Shown: positions 37,712 to 47,508 of the stretch, in pieces
How positions within the stretch are numbered: position 1 is the stretch's first letter
Layout of the letters: every line of letters begins with the position of its first letter
Source of the DNA: an uncultured Paracoccaceae bacterium
Lineage (GTDB): Bacteria; Pseudomonadota; Alphaproteobacteria; Rhodobacterales; Rhodobacteraceae
Assembly: GCA_947493145.1 (NCBI GenBank)
Contig: CANLPZ010000001.1
Span: forward strand, 1,454,501-1,518,500
Length of the DNA stretch: 64,000 nt
Direction of reading: 5' to 3'
Position numbers and translations under genes: made by a program
The notes under the pieces: model-generated
Seen by the model: only the letters and a program-made list of their open reading frames with translations
The model's database searches: none
Told to the model about the DNA's origin: nothing

Positions 37712-38566
37712 ACTGCACATCATCACAGTTTCCAAATCAGTCGGTTTGAATTCCGGAAGCAATCGACGAAGTTTCGTTCCTGAAAGTGAATGTGAATTTA
37801 GCCAAGAGGGTTTCATTTCCAACATTTCATAGGCGAGCGTCCAAAACGGGCTTAGCACACGCATCAAGGCCCAAGGGAAAGCTTGAAGTTTGATCGTATC
37901 GCCTGAGTGTTTTTCCAACTGGGATTTAAGCTCGTTCACGGTAAATGAATGGCCCTCGAATGGTATATCTTCAAATGGTTCCAATTTGTTTCGACGTTCG
38001 GCAAGTGAAACGGCAGCTTTTGCCCAGTCCGGTAAATAGCAATACGCATGGCGAATGTTTGGGTCGCCCATATGTATGAGTTTTCGTTTGGTTATATTTC
38101 TGAAATGGACCAGTCCCATTACATCATCATCCCCGTCGGGATCGATGAAACTGCCTGCCCGTAAAACGATGGTTTGAACACCATCGGCCGCAGCCTGTTT
38201 GTAATCTTTTTCCATTTGTATGCGAATCTTACCTTTTCGCGTTGTGGCGGCGTGCGGTGTGTGTTCGTCAAAGACCCCCAGTTTTTCTGCAAAATTGTAA
38301 ATATTTCCAGGGACGATAACGGTGGCTCCTGATGCCTTTGCCGCGTTGATTACATCACGAGTGAGTTGCGGGATAAGGGTTGCCCAATCTTTGTAACCTG
38401 CGGGGTTCCATCCGTTGACGATTACATCGCAGCCCTTTGCCGACGTTATCAAATTATCGGTCGCGCGGTCGAAACACCTAATTTCCCACCCTGCATTCCA
38501 AAACGCGTCGCGTGCGTGTTTTCCGATTTTTCCAGAGCTGCCTAAGATTAAAACTGTTTTGGTCAT
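37649..38566 (-). CDS. NAD-dependent epimerase/reductase, SDR family (NmrA-like)
   Basis: A 305-residue protein with a Rossmann start (TKTVLILGSSGKIGKHARDAF, GSSGKIG), GCDVIVNGWNPAGY, and a central VIVPGNIYNFAEKLGVFDE. The YxxxK-type region reads YKQAAADGVQTIVLRAG. Members reduce or epimerise sugars, or act as redox sensors; the substrate here is unknown. The start at 38566 follows AAAGGATG. It is divergent from a LysR gene, which is its likely regulator. Its 3' end overlaps the endonuclease-like gene. Confidence 0.82.
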   Translation of the reverse strand: MTKTVLILGSSGKIGKHARDAFWNAGWEIRCFDRATDNLITSAKGCDVIVNGWNPAGYKDWATLIPQLTRDVINAAKASGATVIVPGNIYNFAEKLGVFDEHTPHAATTRKGKIRIQMEKDYKQAAADGVQTIVLRAGSFIDPDGDDDVMGLVHFRNITKRKLIHMGDPNIRHAYCYLPDWAKAAVSLAERRNKLEPFEDIPFEGHSFTVNELKSQLEKHSGDTIKLQAFPWALMRVLSPFWTLAYEMLEMKPSWLNSHSLSGTKLRRLLPEFKPTDLETVMMCSLPAEFDPNQSVPSRSVPVDA

Positions 38567-38619
38567 GTTGCATCCTTTCACTGGCTGTGCCGGAAACATA
38601 GGCCACCCTAAATTGAATG

Positions 38620-38644
38620 ATAATTGACCAATATGGTCTATTAT
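38620..38644. promoter_or_regulatory. LysR-type operator between divergent genes
   Basis: ATAATTGACC and GGTCTATTAT face each other across AATAT, a 25-base dyad with nine of ten matches, centred in the 92-base gap. It fits the T-N11-A class of LysR binding sites and overlaps the likely promoters. Confidence 0.6.
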
Positions 38645-38658
38645 GTATTCATAAATGA

Positions 38659-39555
38659 ATGGATAGAGCAGTTGAGAAATTGGATTGGTCGCTGGTTCAG
38701 GCGTTTCTTGCGGTTGTTGAAACCGGATCGTTGTCAGCGGCCGCGCGAAAGTTATCTGCGAGTCAACCGACGTTGGGTCGACAAATTAAATCGATGGAAA
38801 CCCAATTGGGGGTCGAGCTATTTGCACGTCAACCTCGTGGGCTTGTACCAACGGAGATGGGGGAAAACTTGATCCCAGCTGCGGCGCGAATGCGCGACGC
38901 CATTCAAGAAATACAACTGCAGGCTGCCGGACAACAGCAAAGTTTGCAGGGAACGGTTCGGATAACAGCGAGTGAGATGGTGTCTCATGAACACCTTCCT
39001 GCAATACTCGCGCATATCCGTGAGGTCGAACCTGAGATCGAATTAGAGCTCCTACCCAGCGACGCATCTGAAAATCTGTTGTTTCGTGAAGCAGATATTG
39101 CAATTCGAATGTATCGGCCAAAACAAGTTGACTTGATCACACAACATATCGGTGATCTGGATATTGGGATTTTTGCTGCGCGGGCCTACCTTGATCGTCG
39201 TGGACGGCCAGAGACGTTAGATGATTTCTTGGCCCATGACTTTGTCGGATATGACCGAAATGAGGCTATCATCACCGGTATGCGTGCCGCAAACATTGAC
39301 GTGGACCGTCACTTTTTCAAAACCCGTTGCGACAATAATATTGTGTATTGGGAACTGGTTCGAAATGGGTGCGGAATCGGGTTTTCACAACGTGGATTTG
39401 CGAAGAATGACGATCTTGTCGAAGAGTTGGAGATGGGGTTTCCGATTCCCCCGTTACCCGTTTGGCTAACCGCGCATCAAGTTATGCGATCAAATCCGCG
39501 TATTCGCCGTGTTTGGGACCTGCTTTATCAAGGTTTAAAGCCGTTCGTTTCTTGA
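38659..39555 (+). CDS. LysR-family transcriptional regulator
   Basis: The 298-residue protein has the winged helix-turn-helix at residues 10-70 (LVQAFLAVVETGSLSAAARKLSASQPTLGRQI) and a C-terminal effector-binding region of two lobes. It is divergent from an SDR gene with an operator dyad between them, so autoregulation and control of the SDR gene are likely. leuB begins 59 bases downstream; whether it is regulated by this protein is unknown. Confidence 0.9.
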   Translation: MDRAVEKLDWSLVQAFLAVVETGSLSAAARKLSASQPTLGRQIKSMETQLGVELFARQPRGLVPTEMGENLIPAAARMRDAIQEIQLQAAGQQQSLQGTVRITASEMVSHEHLPAILAHIREVEPEIELELLPSDASENLLFREADIAIRMYRPKQVDLITQHIGDLDIGIFAARAYLDRRGRPETLDDFLAHDFVGYDRNEAIITGMRAANIDVDRHFFKTRCDNNIVYWELVRNGCGIGFSQRGFAKNDDLVEELEMGFPIPPLPVWLTAHQVMRSNPRIRRVWDLLYQGLKPFVS

Positions 39556-39614
39556 ACTTTAGGCACGTTCACGATAGGGGTTTCGCGATAAAAATCTGAG
39601 ATTGGAACAGCGCG

Positions 39615-40721
39615 ATGAGCACCCCCTCCCTCCTTATACTTGCCGGCGACGGTATTGGTCCTGAAGTCATGGCCCAGGTCACACGAATTATCGATTGGTT
39701 CGGTGAGAAACGAGACCTGAAATTTGACGTTTCCGAGGATCTTGTAGGGGGCGCAGCCTATGACGCACACGGCGTCCCGTTGCATGATGACACTATGGCC
39801 AAGGCCCAAGAAGTTGATGCTGTTTTGTTGGGCGCTGTTGGCGGCCCTGCGTATGACGATTTGGATTTTTCACTTAAACCTGAACGGGGTCTTTTGCGCC
39901 TGCGTAAAGAGATGGATTTGTTTTCTAACCTACGTCCAGCGCAATGTTTTGATGCTTTGGCAGATTTTTCATCGCTAAAACGTGACATCGTTGCCGGTCT
40001 GGACATTGTGATTGTTCGTGAATTGACCTCTGGGTCATACTTTGGTGAACCGCGCGGAATTTTCGAAGAAAACGGCCAGCGTGTCGGTATCAACACGCAG
40101 CGTTATACTGAGGCAGAAATTGACCGTGTTGCGCGTTCAGCCTTTGAACTGGCCCGCCGTCGCGGCAACAAAGTGTGTTCGATGGAAAAAGCGAACGTTA
40201 TGGAAAGCGGTATCTTGTGGCGCGACGTGGTCGAAGCGGTCCACAAAGCCGACTACGCAGATGTTGAACTCAGCCACATGTACGCCGACAACGGTGCGAT
40301 GCAATTGGTCCGCGCACCAAAACAGTTTGACGTTATTGTGACTGATAACTTGTTTGGTGATATTTTGTCAGACTGCGCAGCAATGCTGACAGGGTCACTG
40401 GGCATGTTGCCATCTGCATCGCTTGGTGCGCCGATGGAAAACGGTCGACCAAAGGCAATGTACGAACCGGTACACGGATCGGCACCTGATATTACGGGTC
40501 AAGGGATCGCAAACCCATCAGCGTGTATTTTGAGCTTTGCAATGGCACTAAGATATTCCTTTGATCAAGGCGCTGAAGCGGATCGTTTGGAAAAGGCAGT
40601 TGAAACGGTCTTGGGCAACGGCGTTCGTACTGCTGATTTGATGCAGGCTGAAGGTGGCACGCCAACTTCAACCGAAGGAATGGGTGACGCGATTATCGAC
40701 GCGCTAAACGCCAGCCTTTAA
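39615..40721 (+). CDS. leuB: 3-isopropylmalate dehydrogenase
   Basis: Third dedicated leucine step, oxidising 3-isopropylmalate with NAD+. The 368-residue protein begins [19 protein letters not shown] and shows [61 protein letters not shown] and [12 protein letters not shown]. It ends in a strong terminator. The genes inserted between leuD and leuB are unusual for a leucine operon. Confidence 0.97.
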   Translation: MSTPSLLILAGDGIGPEVMAQVTRIIDWFGEKRDLKFDVSEDLVGGAAYDAHGVPLHDDTMAKAQEVDAVLLGAVGGPAYDDLDFSLKPERGLLRLRKEMDLFSNLRPAQCFDALADFSSLKRDIVAGLDIVIVRELTSGSYFGEPRGIFEENGQRVGINTQRYTEAEIDRVARSAFELARRRGNKVCSMEKANVMESGILWRDVVEAVHKADYADVELSHMYADNGAMQLVRAPKQFDVIVTDNLFGDILSDCAAMLTGSLGMLPSASLGAPMENGRPKAMYEPVHGSAPDITGQGIANPSACILSFAMALRYSFDQGAEADRLEKAVETVLGNGVRTADLMQAEGGTPTSTEGMGDAIIDALNASL

Positions 40722-40726
40722 TTTTC

Positions 40727-40774
40727 AAACGCCCAGACCAGTCTGGCACCGGTCTGGGCGTTTTCTATTTTATT
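40727..40774 (+). terminator. Rho-independent terminator of leuB
   Basis: AAACGCCCAGACC pairs with GGTCTGGGCGTTT over 13 base pairs around an 11-base loop and is followed by TTTTCTATTTTATT. Confidence 0.95.
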
Positions 40775-40877
40775 CATTTGTCATGTGAAACGAATGAAAC
40801 GTTGATACCGGCGACAGAGCAATTGCAAGACACATAACCGGTGTTACATTGCACCCATTGTTTCGAGGATGCCGTCG

Positions 40878-41855
40878 ATGTCAGACCAACCCACTTCCAA
40901 CAACGTTAAAGGTGCTATCCTTGCACTGGTTGCGTTTGCAGTTTTCGCCAGCCACGACGTCATCATTAAACTGATCGGTGAACATTATTCACCATTTCAA
41001 ATCGTGTTTTTTAGCGTTTTGTTTAGCTTTCCCTTGGCGATGCTCTTTTTGATGCGAGATGTCGAGCCTGGAACATTGTTACCACGTCATCCTTGGTGGA
41101 TGCTGGCGCGAACGATTGCTGCGGTCATTACAGGGTTTTCTGCGTTTTATGCGTTCACGGTGCTGCCCCTTGCGCAGACCTACGCGATCCTTTTCGCGTC
41201 TCCGCTGCTCATTACAGTCCTCGCCATTCCGATTTTGAAAGAAAGCGTTGGCTTGCACCGTTGGATCGCTGTTCTCGTGGGTTTGGGCGGCGTCTTGGTC
41301 GTGCTTCGACCTGGACAGACCGAATTGTCTTTGGGGCATTTGGCGGCGGTCTCTGCCGCAATCTTTGGTGCGCTTACAGCAATTATCGTGCGCAAAGTAG
41401 GTCGCGAAGAACGCATGGTTGTGATGTTGATTTACCCAGTGATGGCAAACTTTTTCATCATGGGGATCGCAATGATTTTCGTCTATAAACCAATGCCTTT
41501 GACACATTTAGGGATGGTCGCAGTTATCGCTCTTTTTTCATGGGTCGCGGGGCAATTATTGGTGAAATCATACCAACAAGGCGAAGCGGCAATTGTCGCG
41601 CCCATGCAGTATTCGCAGATTATTTGGGCCGCGCTTTACGGTTGGTTTGTATTCCAAGATGTACCCGACCAAATGACCATATTGGGGGCGGCGATCATCA
41701 TCGTTTCCGGTGTCTATATTGTTGTCCGCGAAGCATCAGGAAAGGCGTCAGAAAATACGCCAGTTTTGCGTACGCGCTCGCGTGCAGAAACGGGGACTGG
41801 GCTTCGTGTTGGGTCGATCATGAGGGCAAAGAAAACCCACCCAGATACCCAATAG
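40878..41855 (+). CDS. DMT-superfamily transporter (EamA domains)
   Basis: The 325-residue membrane protein has ten hydrophobic helices arranged as two EamA repeats (GAILALVAFAVFASHDVIIKLIG; AALYGWFVFQDVPDQMTILGAAIIIVSGVYIV). Probable exporter of a small metabolite. The start is uncertain between ATG 40869 and 40878; GAGG at 40865-40868 gives better spacing to the second. Terminates before the MFS gene after 55 bases. Confidence 0.88.
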   Translation: MSDQPTSNNVKGAILALVAFAVFASHDVIIKLIGEHYSPFQIVFFSVLFSFPLAMLFLMRDVEPGTLLPRHPWWMLARTIAAVITGFSAFYAFTVLPLAQTYAILFASPLLITVLAIPILKESVGLHRWIAVLVGLGGVLVVLRPGQTELSLGHLAAVSAAIFGALTAIIVRKVGREERMVVMLIYPVMANFFIMGIAMIFVYKPMPLTHLGMVAVIALFSWVAGQLLVKSYQQGEAAIVAPMQYSQIIWAALYGWFVFQDVPDQMTILGAAIIIVSGVYIVVREASGKASENTPVLRTRSRAETGTGLRVGSIMRAKKTHPDTQ

Positions 41856-41910
41856 CAGGTATTGATTGCGGGTCTTTTGCTGTGCCTACTGCGCCGCGAA
41901 AGGGAACGGT

Positions 41911-43089
41911 ATGCGAATTGGGATTGGGGTATTGGTTGCAGCCTATGTGTTGAGCCAATTCTATCGCGCATTTTTGGCAGTCCTGACGCCAGTTTTGGGC
42001 GCTGAACTCGGTGCGAGCGCTGATGATTTGGCCTATGCCACTGGGCTGTGGTTTCTTGTTTTTGCGGCGATGCAAATTCCAGTGGGCTGGTCGATGGACA
42101 CGATTGGTCCGTCGCGTGTAACAGCGTTATTGTTTGGTATTGGTGCAGCTGGCGGTGCCGCGATTTTCGCGTTCGCGCAAAACCCAATTCATATCAACAT
42201 CGCGATGGTTTTAATTGGCATTGGATGTTCGCCTGTATTGATGGCGTCATATTTCATAATTGCCCGAATTTATCCTGCGCAAGTTTTCGCAACATTGGCT
42301 GCGATGGTAATTGGTATCGGTACCATTGGAAATCTTGCCGGATCGCTGCCAATGGCTTGGGCGGTCAATGTTTTTGGTTGGCGAGGGGCAATGGCCGGAA
42401 TGTCGGTGCTGACGTTGCTACTTGCGTTTGCTATCTGGATTGCCGTTATGGACCCTCCAAAGTTGAAAACGCGTCAACGCGGTTCGGTTTTGGATTTGTT
42501 GAAAATGCCAACGTTGTGGGTCATCTTTCCCCTTGTTTTGGTCCAATACGCTCCGGCGGCTGGCATTCGCGGGTTATGGGCGGGACCTTACGCAGCCGAT
42601 GTGTTCGGGGCGGATGCGACGACCATTGGGCAGGTAACGTTGGTGATGGGCATCGCAATGATCTTGGGTAACTTTGCGTACGGCCCATTGGACCGCATTT
42701 TTGGTACACGTAAATGGGTAATTTTTGGCGGCAACTTGTTGGGGGCAATGGCCTTAATCAGTATGTATTTTTTCCCGAACCATTCGCTTGTTTTGTCGAC
42801 GCTTTTGATGGCAGCTGTTGGCGCATTCGGGGCCTCGTTCCCCGTCATTGTGGCGCATGCCCGAAGCTTTTTTCCCGATCATTTGGTTGGTCGTGGCGTT
42901 ACATTAATTAACCTATTCGGTATCGGCGGCGTTGGGATTTTGCAATTTGCGACGGGCCGAATGTACGAATCGTCTCGTGCTGCAAACACGCCATTGGTGG
43001 ACGCATATTCCAATTTGTTTGGGTTTTTCGGGGTTTTGATACTTTTTGGCCTTGGAATCTACCTGTTCGCCCAAGATCGAACCGATTGA
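41911..43089 (+). CDS. Major facilitator superfamily transporter
   Basis: The 392-residue protein has twelve membrane helices, typical MFS loops (GPSRVTALLFGIGAAGGA, LDRIFGTRKW) and a PVGWSMDTIGPSR motif A. The first ORF codon at 41866 gives unrelated residues, so the start is ATG 41911 after AAAGGGAACGGT. The substrate is not recognisable. Confidence 0.88.
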   Translation: MRIGIGVLVAAYVLSQFYRAFLAVLTPVLGAELGASADDLAYATGLWFLVFAAMQIPVGWSMDTIGPSRVTALLFGIGAAGGAAIFAFAQNPIHINIAMVLIGIGCSPVLMASYFIIARIYPAQVFATLAAMVIGIGTIGNLAGSLPMAWAVNVFGWRGAMAGMSVLTLLLAFAIWIAVMDPPKLKTRQRGSVLDLLKMPTLWVIFPLVLVQYAPAAGIRGLWAGPYAADVFGADATTIGQVTLVMGIAMILGNFAYGPLDRIFGTRKWVIFGGNLLGAMALISMYFFPNHSLVLSTLLMAAVGAFGASFPVIVAHARSFFPDHLVGRGVTLINLFGIGGVGILQFATGRMYESSRAANTPLVDAYSNLFGFFGVLILFGLGIYLFAQDRTD

Positions 43090-43149
43090 CACTTCCCCCG
43101 AAGCCAATGCTGGTTTATCAGGCCTCGTCCTAACTAAACGGAGGCCATA

Positions 43150-44172
43150 ATGGGCTACAGAATCGTTGTCGTAGGCGCCACAGGAAATGTGGGCCGTGAA
43201 ATGTTGAATATTCTGGCAGAGCGCCAGTTTCCAGTGGATGAGATTGCAGTGCTTGCAAGCCGCAAATCATTGGGTACGGAAGTCACGTTTGGCGACACGA
43301 CGTTGAAGACGAAGGATTTGGACACCTTTGACTTCACGGGCTGGGATATGGCTCTGTTTGCTGTTGGCTCAACCGCAACCAAAGAATACGCGCCAAAAGC
43401 TGCGGCAGCCGGATGTGTGGTCATCGATAACTCGTCTTTGTATCGCTATGATCCAGAGGTGCCCTTGATTGTGCCTGAATGTAACCCAGACGCGGTTCAT
43501 GGCTATGCCAAGAAAAACATCATCGCGAACCCGAACTGTTCAACGGCCCAAATGGTGGTTGCTCTGAAGCCGCTGCACGAACGCGCAAAAATTAAGCGCG
43601 TTGTTGTATCGACGTATCAGTCCGTTTCCGGATCAGGCAAAGATGCAATGGAAGAGCTGTGGGAACAAACCAAAGCAGTTTACAACCCAACGCAGGACGT
43701 TCCAGCCAAAGTGTATCCTAAAGAGATCGCGTTTAACGTCATTCCGCATATTGACGTATTCATGGAAGATGGATCGACCAAGGAAGAGTGGAAAATGGTT
43801 GCTGAGACGAAAAAAATCGTCGACCCAGCCATCAAAGTCACGGCAACCTGCGTTCGTGTTCCTGTGTTCGTTGGCCACTCTGAATCCATCAATATCGAAT
43901 TCGAAGAGTTTTTAGACGAAGACGAAGCCCGTGATATCCTGCGCGAAGCGCCTGGTATCATGGTGATCGATAAACGCGAAGATGGTGGGTATGTAACACC
44001 TAAGGAATGTGTTGGTGATTTTGCCACATTCATCAGCCGTATTCGCCAAGACAGCACAATCGACAACGGTTTGAACTTGTGGTGCGTGTCTGACAACCTG
44101 CGCAAAGGCGCTGCCTTGAACGCTGTCCAGATCGCCGAACTTTTGGGCCGTGAGGTTTTGAAAAAAGGCTAA
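43150..44172 (+). CDS. asd: Aspartate-semialdehyde dehydrogenase
   Basis: Reduces aspartyl phosphate at the branch to lysine, threonine and methionine. The 340-residue protein has the nucleotide motif GATGNVGREML, the catalytic Cys130 in ANPNCSTAQM, and ATCVRVPVFVGHSESINIE. Monocistronic with a strong terminator. The neighbouring MFS gene ends 60 bases upstream. Confidence 0.97.
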   Translation: MGYRIVVVGATGNVGREMLNILAERQFPVDEIAVLASRKSLGTEVTFGDTTLKTKDLDTFDFTGWDMALFAVGSTATKEYAPKAAAAGCVVIDNSSLYRYDPEVPLIVPECNPDAVHGYAKKNIIANPNCSTAQMVVALKPLHERAKIKRVVVSTYQSVSGSGKDAMEELWEQTKAVYNPTQDVPAKVYPKEIAFNVIPHIDVFMEDGSTKEEWKMVAETKKIVDPAIKVTATCVRVPVFVGHSESINIEFEEFLDEDEARDILREAPGIMVIDKREDGGYVTPKECVGDFATFISRIRQDSTIDNGLNLWCVSDNLRKGAALNAVQIAELLGREVLKKG

Positions 44173-44191
44173 GCCTTCAGAATTGATTTTG

Positions 44192-44234
44192 CAGGGCGGT
44201 GCGTCGGAAACGACGAGCCGCCCTGTTTTGTTTT
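44192..44234 (+). terminator. Rho-independent terminator of asd
   Basis: CAGGGCGG/CCGCCCTG and inner CGTCG/CGACG close a GAAA loop and are followed by TTTTGTTTT. Confidence 0.93.
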
Positions 44235-44281
44235 CGCGCGAAGAATTATGATGTTAACGCTTTGTCACAAATTCGATGTGA

Positions 44282-44758
44282 ATGCGTGTTATTTCCCCTG
44301 TCATCATAAACCAATTCCATACCAAAAAGCCTCAACACTCTGTGCACGTCGTGGGGGCGTTGATTGAGGATTTGATAGTGAAGCATTTAAGCGTCTTAGC
44401 GCCAACAGACTCGGTTCGTTTGGATCAAAACAAATTGGCGGAGCTGTTTATACAAATGGGCCCGAAAGAGGCAGAAAACACTGTGTGTCGGGTTATGGAA
44501 GAACTTGCCCTGCGGTTATCAGTGTTGGACAGCGAACATGCTAAGGGCGACAAAAATAAAATAGCAAAAGATGCACGTGGATTGATCGGGATGGCTGTTC
44601 AAATTGGTTTGACGGATTTGGCAACCGTTGCCGGTCACGTCGAACAGTGTTTTCGCGGAAATGACCACGTGGCGCAGCAGGCAACATTAAGCCGTTTGTT
44701 TCGTGTTGCAGACAAGTCATTGTCAGAAGTTTGGGAAAGCCAGGACATGACGCTTTAA
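44282..44758 (+). CDS. Uncharacterised 158-residue protein, faintly Hpt-like
   Basis: All-helical protein: RLDQNKLAELFIQMGPKEAENTVCRVMEELALRL, then KNKIAKDARGLIGMAVQIGLTDLATVAGHVEQCF. The latter recalls the four-helix bundle of histidine phosphotransfer domains but has Arg/Leu where the phospho-accepting histidine should be. Related proteins occur in Rhodobacteraceae, where I know of no function. The start at 44282 has no clear ribosome-binding site; a GTG at the IEDLIV segment is another option. Confidence 0.65.
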   Translation: MRVISPVIINQFHTKKPQHSVHVVGALIEDLIVKHLSVLAPTDSVRLDQNKLAELFIQMGPKEAENTVCRVMEELALRLSVLDSEHAKGDKNKIAKDARGLIGMAVQIGLTDLATVAGHVEQCFRGNDHVAQQATLSRLFRVADKSLSEVWESQDMTL

Positions 44759-44814
44759 GCTTGCGACGAAATTCGCAGTCTTTAGGCTAGGGCCAAATTC
44801 ACAAAGGTCCAATT

Positions 44815-46197
44815 ATGTCGATTACTTTTGCAACTTCGAATTCCAATGCGATTTCAACAGCGGTCGTTTCCGTTGACGACTTTCCAAGCTGGTTGTCTGA
44901 ACAAAATGAACGCACCAAAGGATGGATCAATTCTTTTGGGTTTATTGGTGGATTGGGACAAGCGGTCGTTTTGCCAAATGATGACGGAACAATTGGTGGC
45001 GCTGTGTTAGGATATGGAACCAAGGCGACCCGCGCCCGTGGCCGGTTCCATTTGGCTGCTGCTGCGGCGAAACTACCAGCAGGCGTATATGACATTCAGT
45101 CTGGCGTGCCATATGAAGCGCTGGAAACTGAAACGATTGGGTGGCTGTTGGGGCAGTATCGCTTTGATCGATATAAAGCAAAAGCGGCAGCAAAGGCGGA
45201 GCTGATTTGCCCAAAAGACGTCGATGCCAATCGCGTCGAAGCGATCGTTGCAGGGGAAATTTTAACCCGTGATTTGATCAACACCCCATCATCAGACATG
45301 GGGCCGGACGAATTGGAACAGTCCCTCAGTGCAGTTGCAAAGGAATTCGGCGCGTCGACAGAAATCATTCTGGACCAAGAGTTGTTGGATCAAAACTTCC
45401 CGATGATCCATACAGTCGGGCGCGCGTCGAACCGTCGCCCGCGGTTGTTAGATATGCGGTGGGGTACTGAGGGACCAAAAATAACGCTGGTTGGAAAAGG
45501 CGTTTGTTTTGATACCGGCGGATTGAACATCAAACCCGGTGGATCAATGGGCCTGATGAAAAAGGATATGGGTGGCGCCGCTGCTGTTCTGGGGCTGGCT
45601 AAAATGATCATGGGGTTGGGATTAAATGTCCAATTGAGAGTTCTTATTCCTGCCGTTGAAAACGCGATCGACGGCTCTGCGTTCCGGCCCCAAGATGTGT
45701 TGACATCGCGAAAGGGTCTGACTGTTGAAATCAACAACACCGATGCCGAGGGTCGTTTGGTACTAGCCGATGCGCTGACCTATGCCGACGAAGATAATCC
45801 CGATATCATCGTTTCAATGGCGACGCTGACCGGTGCCGCGCGTGTTGCGGTCGGTCCAGATTTAGCACCCTATTACAGCGATGACATTGCGATGGTCGAA
45901 GCGCTTGAAAACGGGGCAGCGAACGTGGCCGATCCTGTTTGGCGTATGCCATTTTATGAACCGTACGAAGGCATGATCGAACCTGATGTTGCAGATTTGG
46001 ACAATGCGCCGAAAGGTGGGTTTGCGGGTTCGATCACAGCCGCCTTGTTTCTGCGTCGGTTTGTAGAAAACCCGCGATATATGCACTTTGACATCTATGG
46101 ATGGCAGCCTGCCGCCGCGCCAGCGCGACCAAAGGGGGGCGTCGGGCAAGCGACACGCGCGCTGTTAGATGTGTTTTCAAACATGTTGGACGTGTAA
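44815..46197 (+). CDS. Leucyl aminopeptidase family protein (M17)
   Basis: Cytosolic zinc or manganese aminopeptidase. The 460-residue protein has the M17 catalytic signature: KGVCFDTGGLNIKPGG with the metal Asp, MKKDMGGAAAVLG with the catalytic Lys and Asp, and NTDAEGRLVLADAL. The N-terminal domain is shorter and differs from E. coli PepA. The stop overlaps the NlpC/P60 start (TAATG), a pairing common in alphaproteobacteria and suggestive of peptidoglycan-peptide turnover. Confidence 0.92.
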   Translation: MSITFATSNSNAISTAVVSVDDFPSWLSEQNERTKGWINSFGFIGGLGQAVVLPNDDGTIGGAVLGYGTKATRARGRFHLAAAAAKLPAGVYDIQSGVPYEALETETIGWLLGQYRFDRYKAKAAAKAELICPKDVDANRVEAIVAGEILTRDLINTPSSDMGPDELEQSLSAVAKEFGASTEIILDQELLDQNFPMIHTVGRASNRRPRLLDMRWGTEGPKITLVGKGVCFDTGGLNIKPGGSMGLMKKDMGGAAAVLGLAKMIMGLGLNVQLRVLIPAVENAIDGSAFRPQDVLTSRKGLTVEINNTDAEGRLVLADALTYADEDNPDIIVSMATLTGAARVAVGPDLAPYYSDDIAMVEALENGAANVADPVWRMPFYEPYEGMIEPDVADLDNAPKGGFAGSITAALFLRRFVENPRYMHFDIYGWQPAAAPARPKGGVGQATRALLDVFSNMLDV

Positions 46198-47021
46198 TGG
46201 ATTGTCGTCTTTGGCCGGCAAACGAACGTGTGGCACATATTTCGTTAATGGGCCAAATTGAAAACGTTGATTTTGTTGACGGCGCGGCGCGTCAGCTGTC
46301 GGTACCTGTCGCGGATCTTATGTCCGCGCCGACCGGCAAACGCGAGCGCCAGTTGCAGCGGGGGCAATCTGTCATGGTTCTGGACGACAATGACGGCTGG
46401 TCTTTCGTGCAATGCGCACGAGATGGGTATTGTGGATATGTCCAGACGGACCACTTGACGAACGCGCGACAGCCGACACATCGGGTTTCTACACGCGCGA
46501 CGCATGCCTATTCTGGCGAAGATTTCAAATCGCCAGAGGCTATGGCCCTGTCCTTTGGCGCAGAGGTTTGCGTTTTAGATGAGCGCAAAAAATTCTTTGA
46601 AACGGATGTGGGGTTTGTACCGAAAAAACACCTACGCCCGCTTGATAATCCTTTTTCGGATCCGGCCACGCTTGCGCAATTGCATTTCGGAACACCCTAC
46701 CTTTGGGGCGGAAACAGCAGTTTTGGAATAGATTGTTCGGGATTGGTTCAAGCTGCGCTTAACGCGTGTGACATGGAATGCCCAGGCGATAGTGACCAGC
46801 AAATGGATGCGTTGGGACGTGAAATTCCCGAAGGTGATCCCTTGCAGCGCGGCGACATATTGTTTTGGAAAGGCCATGTCGGGATGATGGTCGATACAGA
46901 CACCATGGTGCACGCGAATGCCCATCATATGGCAGTTGCTTATGAACCGATACTATCAGCGATTATTCGGATCGAAGCACAAGGCGATGGCCCTGTGTTA
47001 GCGCGTCGCCGTTTGGATTGA
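46197..47021 (+). CDS. NlpC/P60 family cysteine hydrolase with SH3-like region
   Basis: The 274-residue protein has an N-terminal bacterial SH3-like part (LSVPVADLMSAPTGKRERQLQRGQ, GWSFVQCARDGYCGYV) and a C-terminal NlpC/P60 domain: GGNSSFGIDCSGLVQAAL with the catalytic Cys, and GHVGMMVD with the His. No signal peptide is seen, so it should work in the cytoplasm on recycled murein peptides, in line with its coupling to the aminopeptidase gene. Ends back to back with the DUF2794 gene. Confidence 0.88.
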   Translation: MDCRLWPANERVAHISLMGQIENVDFVDGAARQLSVPVADLMSAPTGKRERQLQRGQSVMVLDDNDGWSFVQCARDGYCGYVQTDHLTNARQPTHRVSTRATHAYSGEDFKSPEAMALSFGAEVCVLDERKKFFETDVGFVPKKHLRPLDNPFSDPATLAQLHFGTPYLWGGNSSFGIDCSGLVQAALNACDMECPGDSDQQMDALGREIPEGDPLQRGDILFWKGHVGMMVDTDTMVHANAHHMAVAYEPILSAIIRIEAQGDGPVLARRRLD

Positions 47022-47363
47022 TCATTTCACTGATCGGATTAGCTTTCGTTCCAAAACGCGAAGGACAGTCCGCAAATCGTTCCCGCGTTTTAAAACTTGC
47101 CCTTCGGCACCAAGCACTGCGTACTGTCCTTGACGAAGTCGGAGCTTCGGGCGTTTTTCAATACGGTAAAGTGGATATTCCGCGGTTCGACGAAAGACCG
47201 AAAAAACAGCAACTTCTCGCAACGAAGAAATTCCGTAGTCGCGCCATTCGCCTGCGGCAACCATACGACCGTAAAGCGTCAAAATTGGTGCAAGTTCGGT
47301 GCGGTGAAATGCAACCGTTTCCGGTGCCTTGGGTGGAAAAGGTGACGTGTGTTGTACGTTCAT
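47022..47363 (-). CDS. DUF2794 domain-containing protein
   Basis: The 113-residue alphaproteobacterial protein contains the whole DUF2794 signature: FHRTELAPILTLYGRMVAAGEWRDYGIS, AVFSVFRRTAEYPLYRIEKRP, QYAVLGAEGQVLKRGNDLRTVLRVLE. Function unknown; co-occurs only with alphaproteobacteria. The stop is adjacent to the NlpC/P60 stop. Confidence 0.9.
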   Translation of the reverse strand: MNVQHTSPFPPKAPETVAFHRTELAPILTLYGRMVAAGEWRDYGISSLREVAVFSVFRRTAEYPLYRIEKRPKLRLRQGQYAVLGAEGQVLKRGNDLRTVLRVLERKLIRSVK

Positions 47364-47508
47364 GCGTATATCGTTGCGCGGAATTTACCGTGAATCAAGG
47401 GGCTACGTTGTATTGCCTGAAACTTGCCGTGAAATAAGCACCTGTTTTCCCAATTTATTTCAGAGCAATGACACTATTGGGCAGCATCAATTCAAGCATA
47501 GAGAATGT

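Noticed and set aside
42048..42671. 207-residue alternative frame inside the MFS transporter
   Set aside because: Same-strand shadow of the hydrophobic gene, rich in Trp, Cys, Arg; no start signal.
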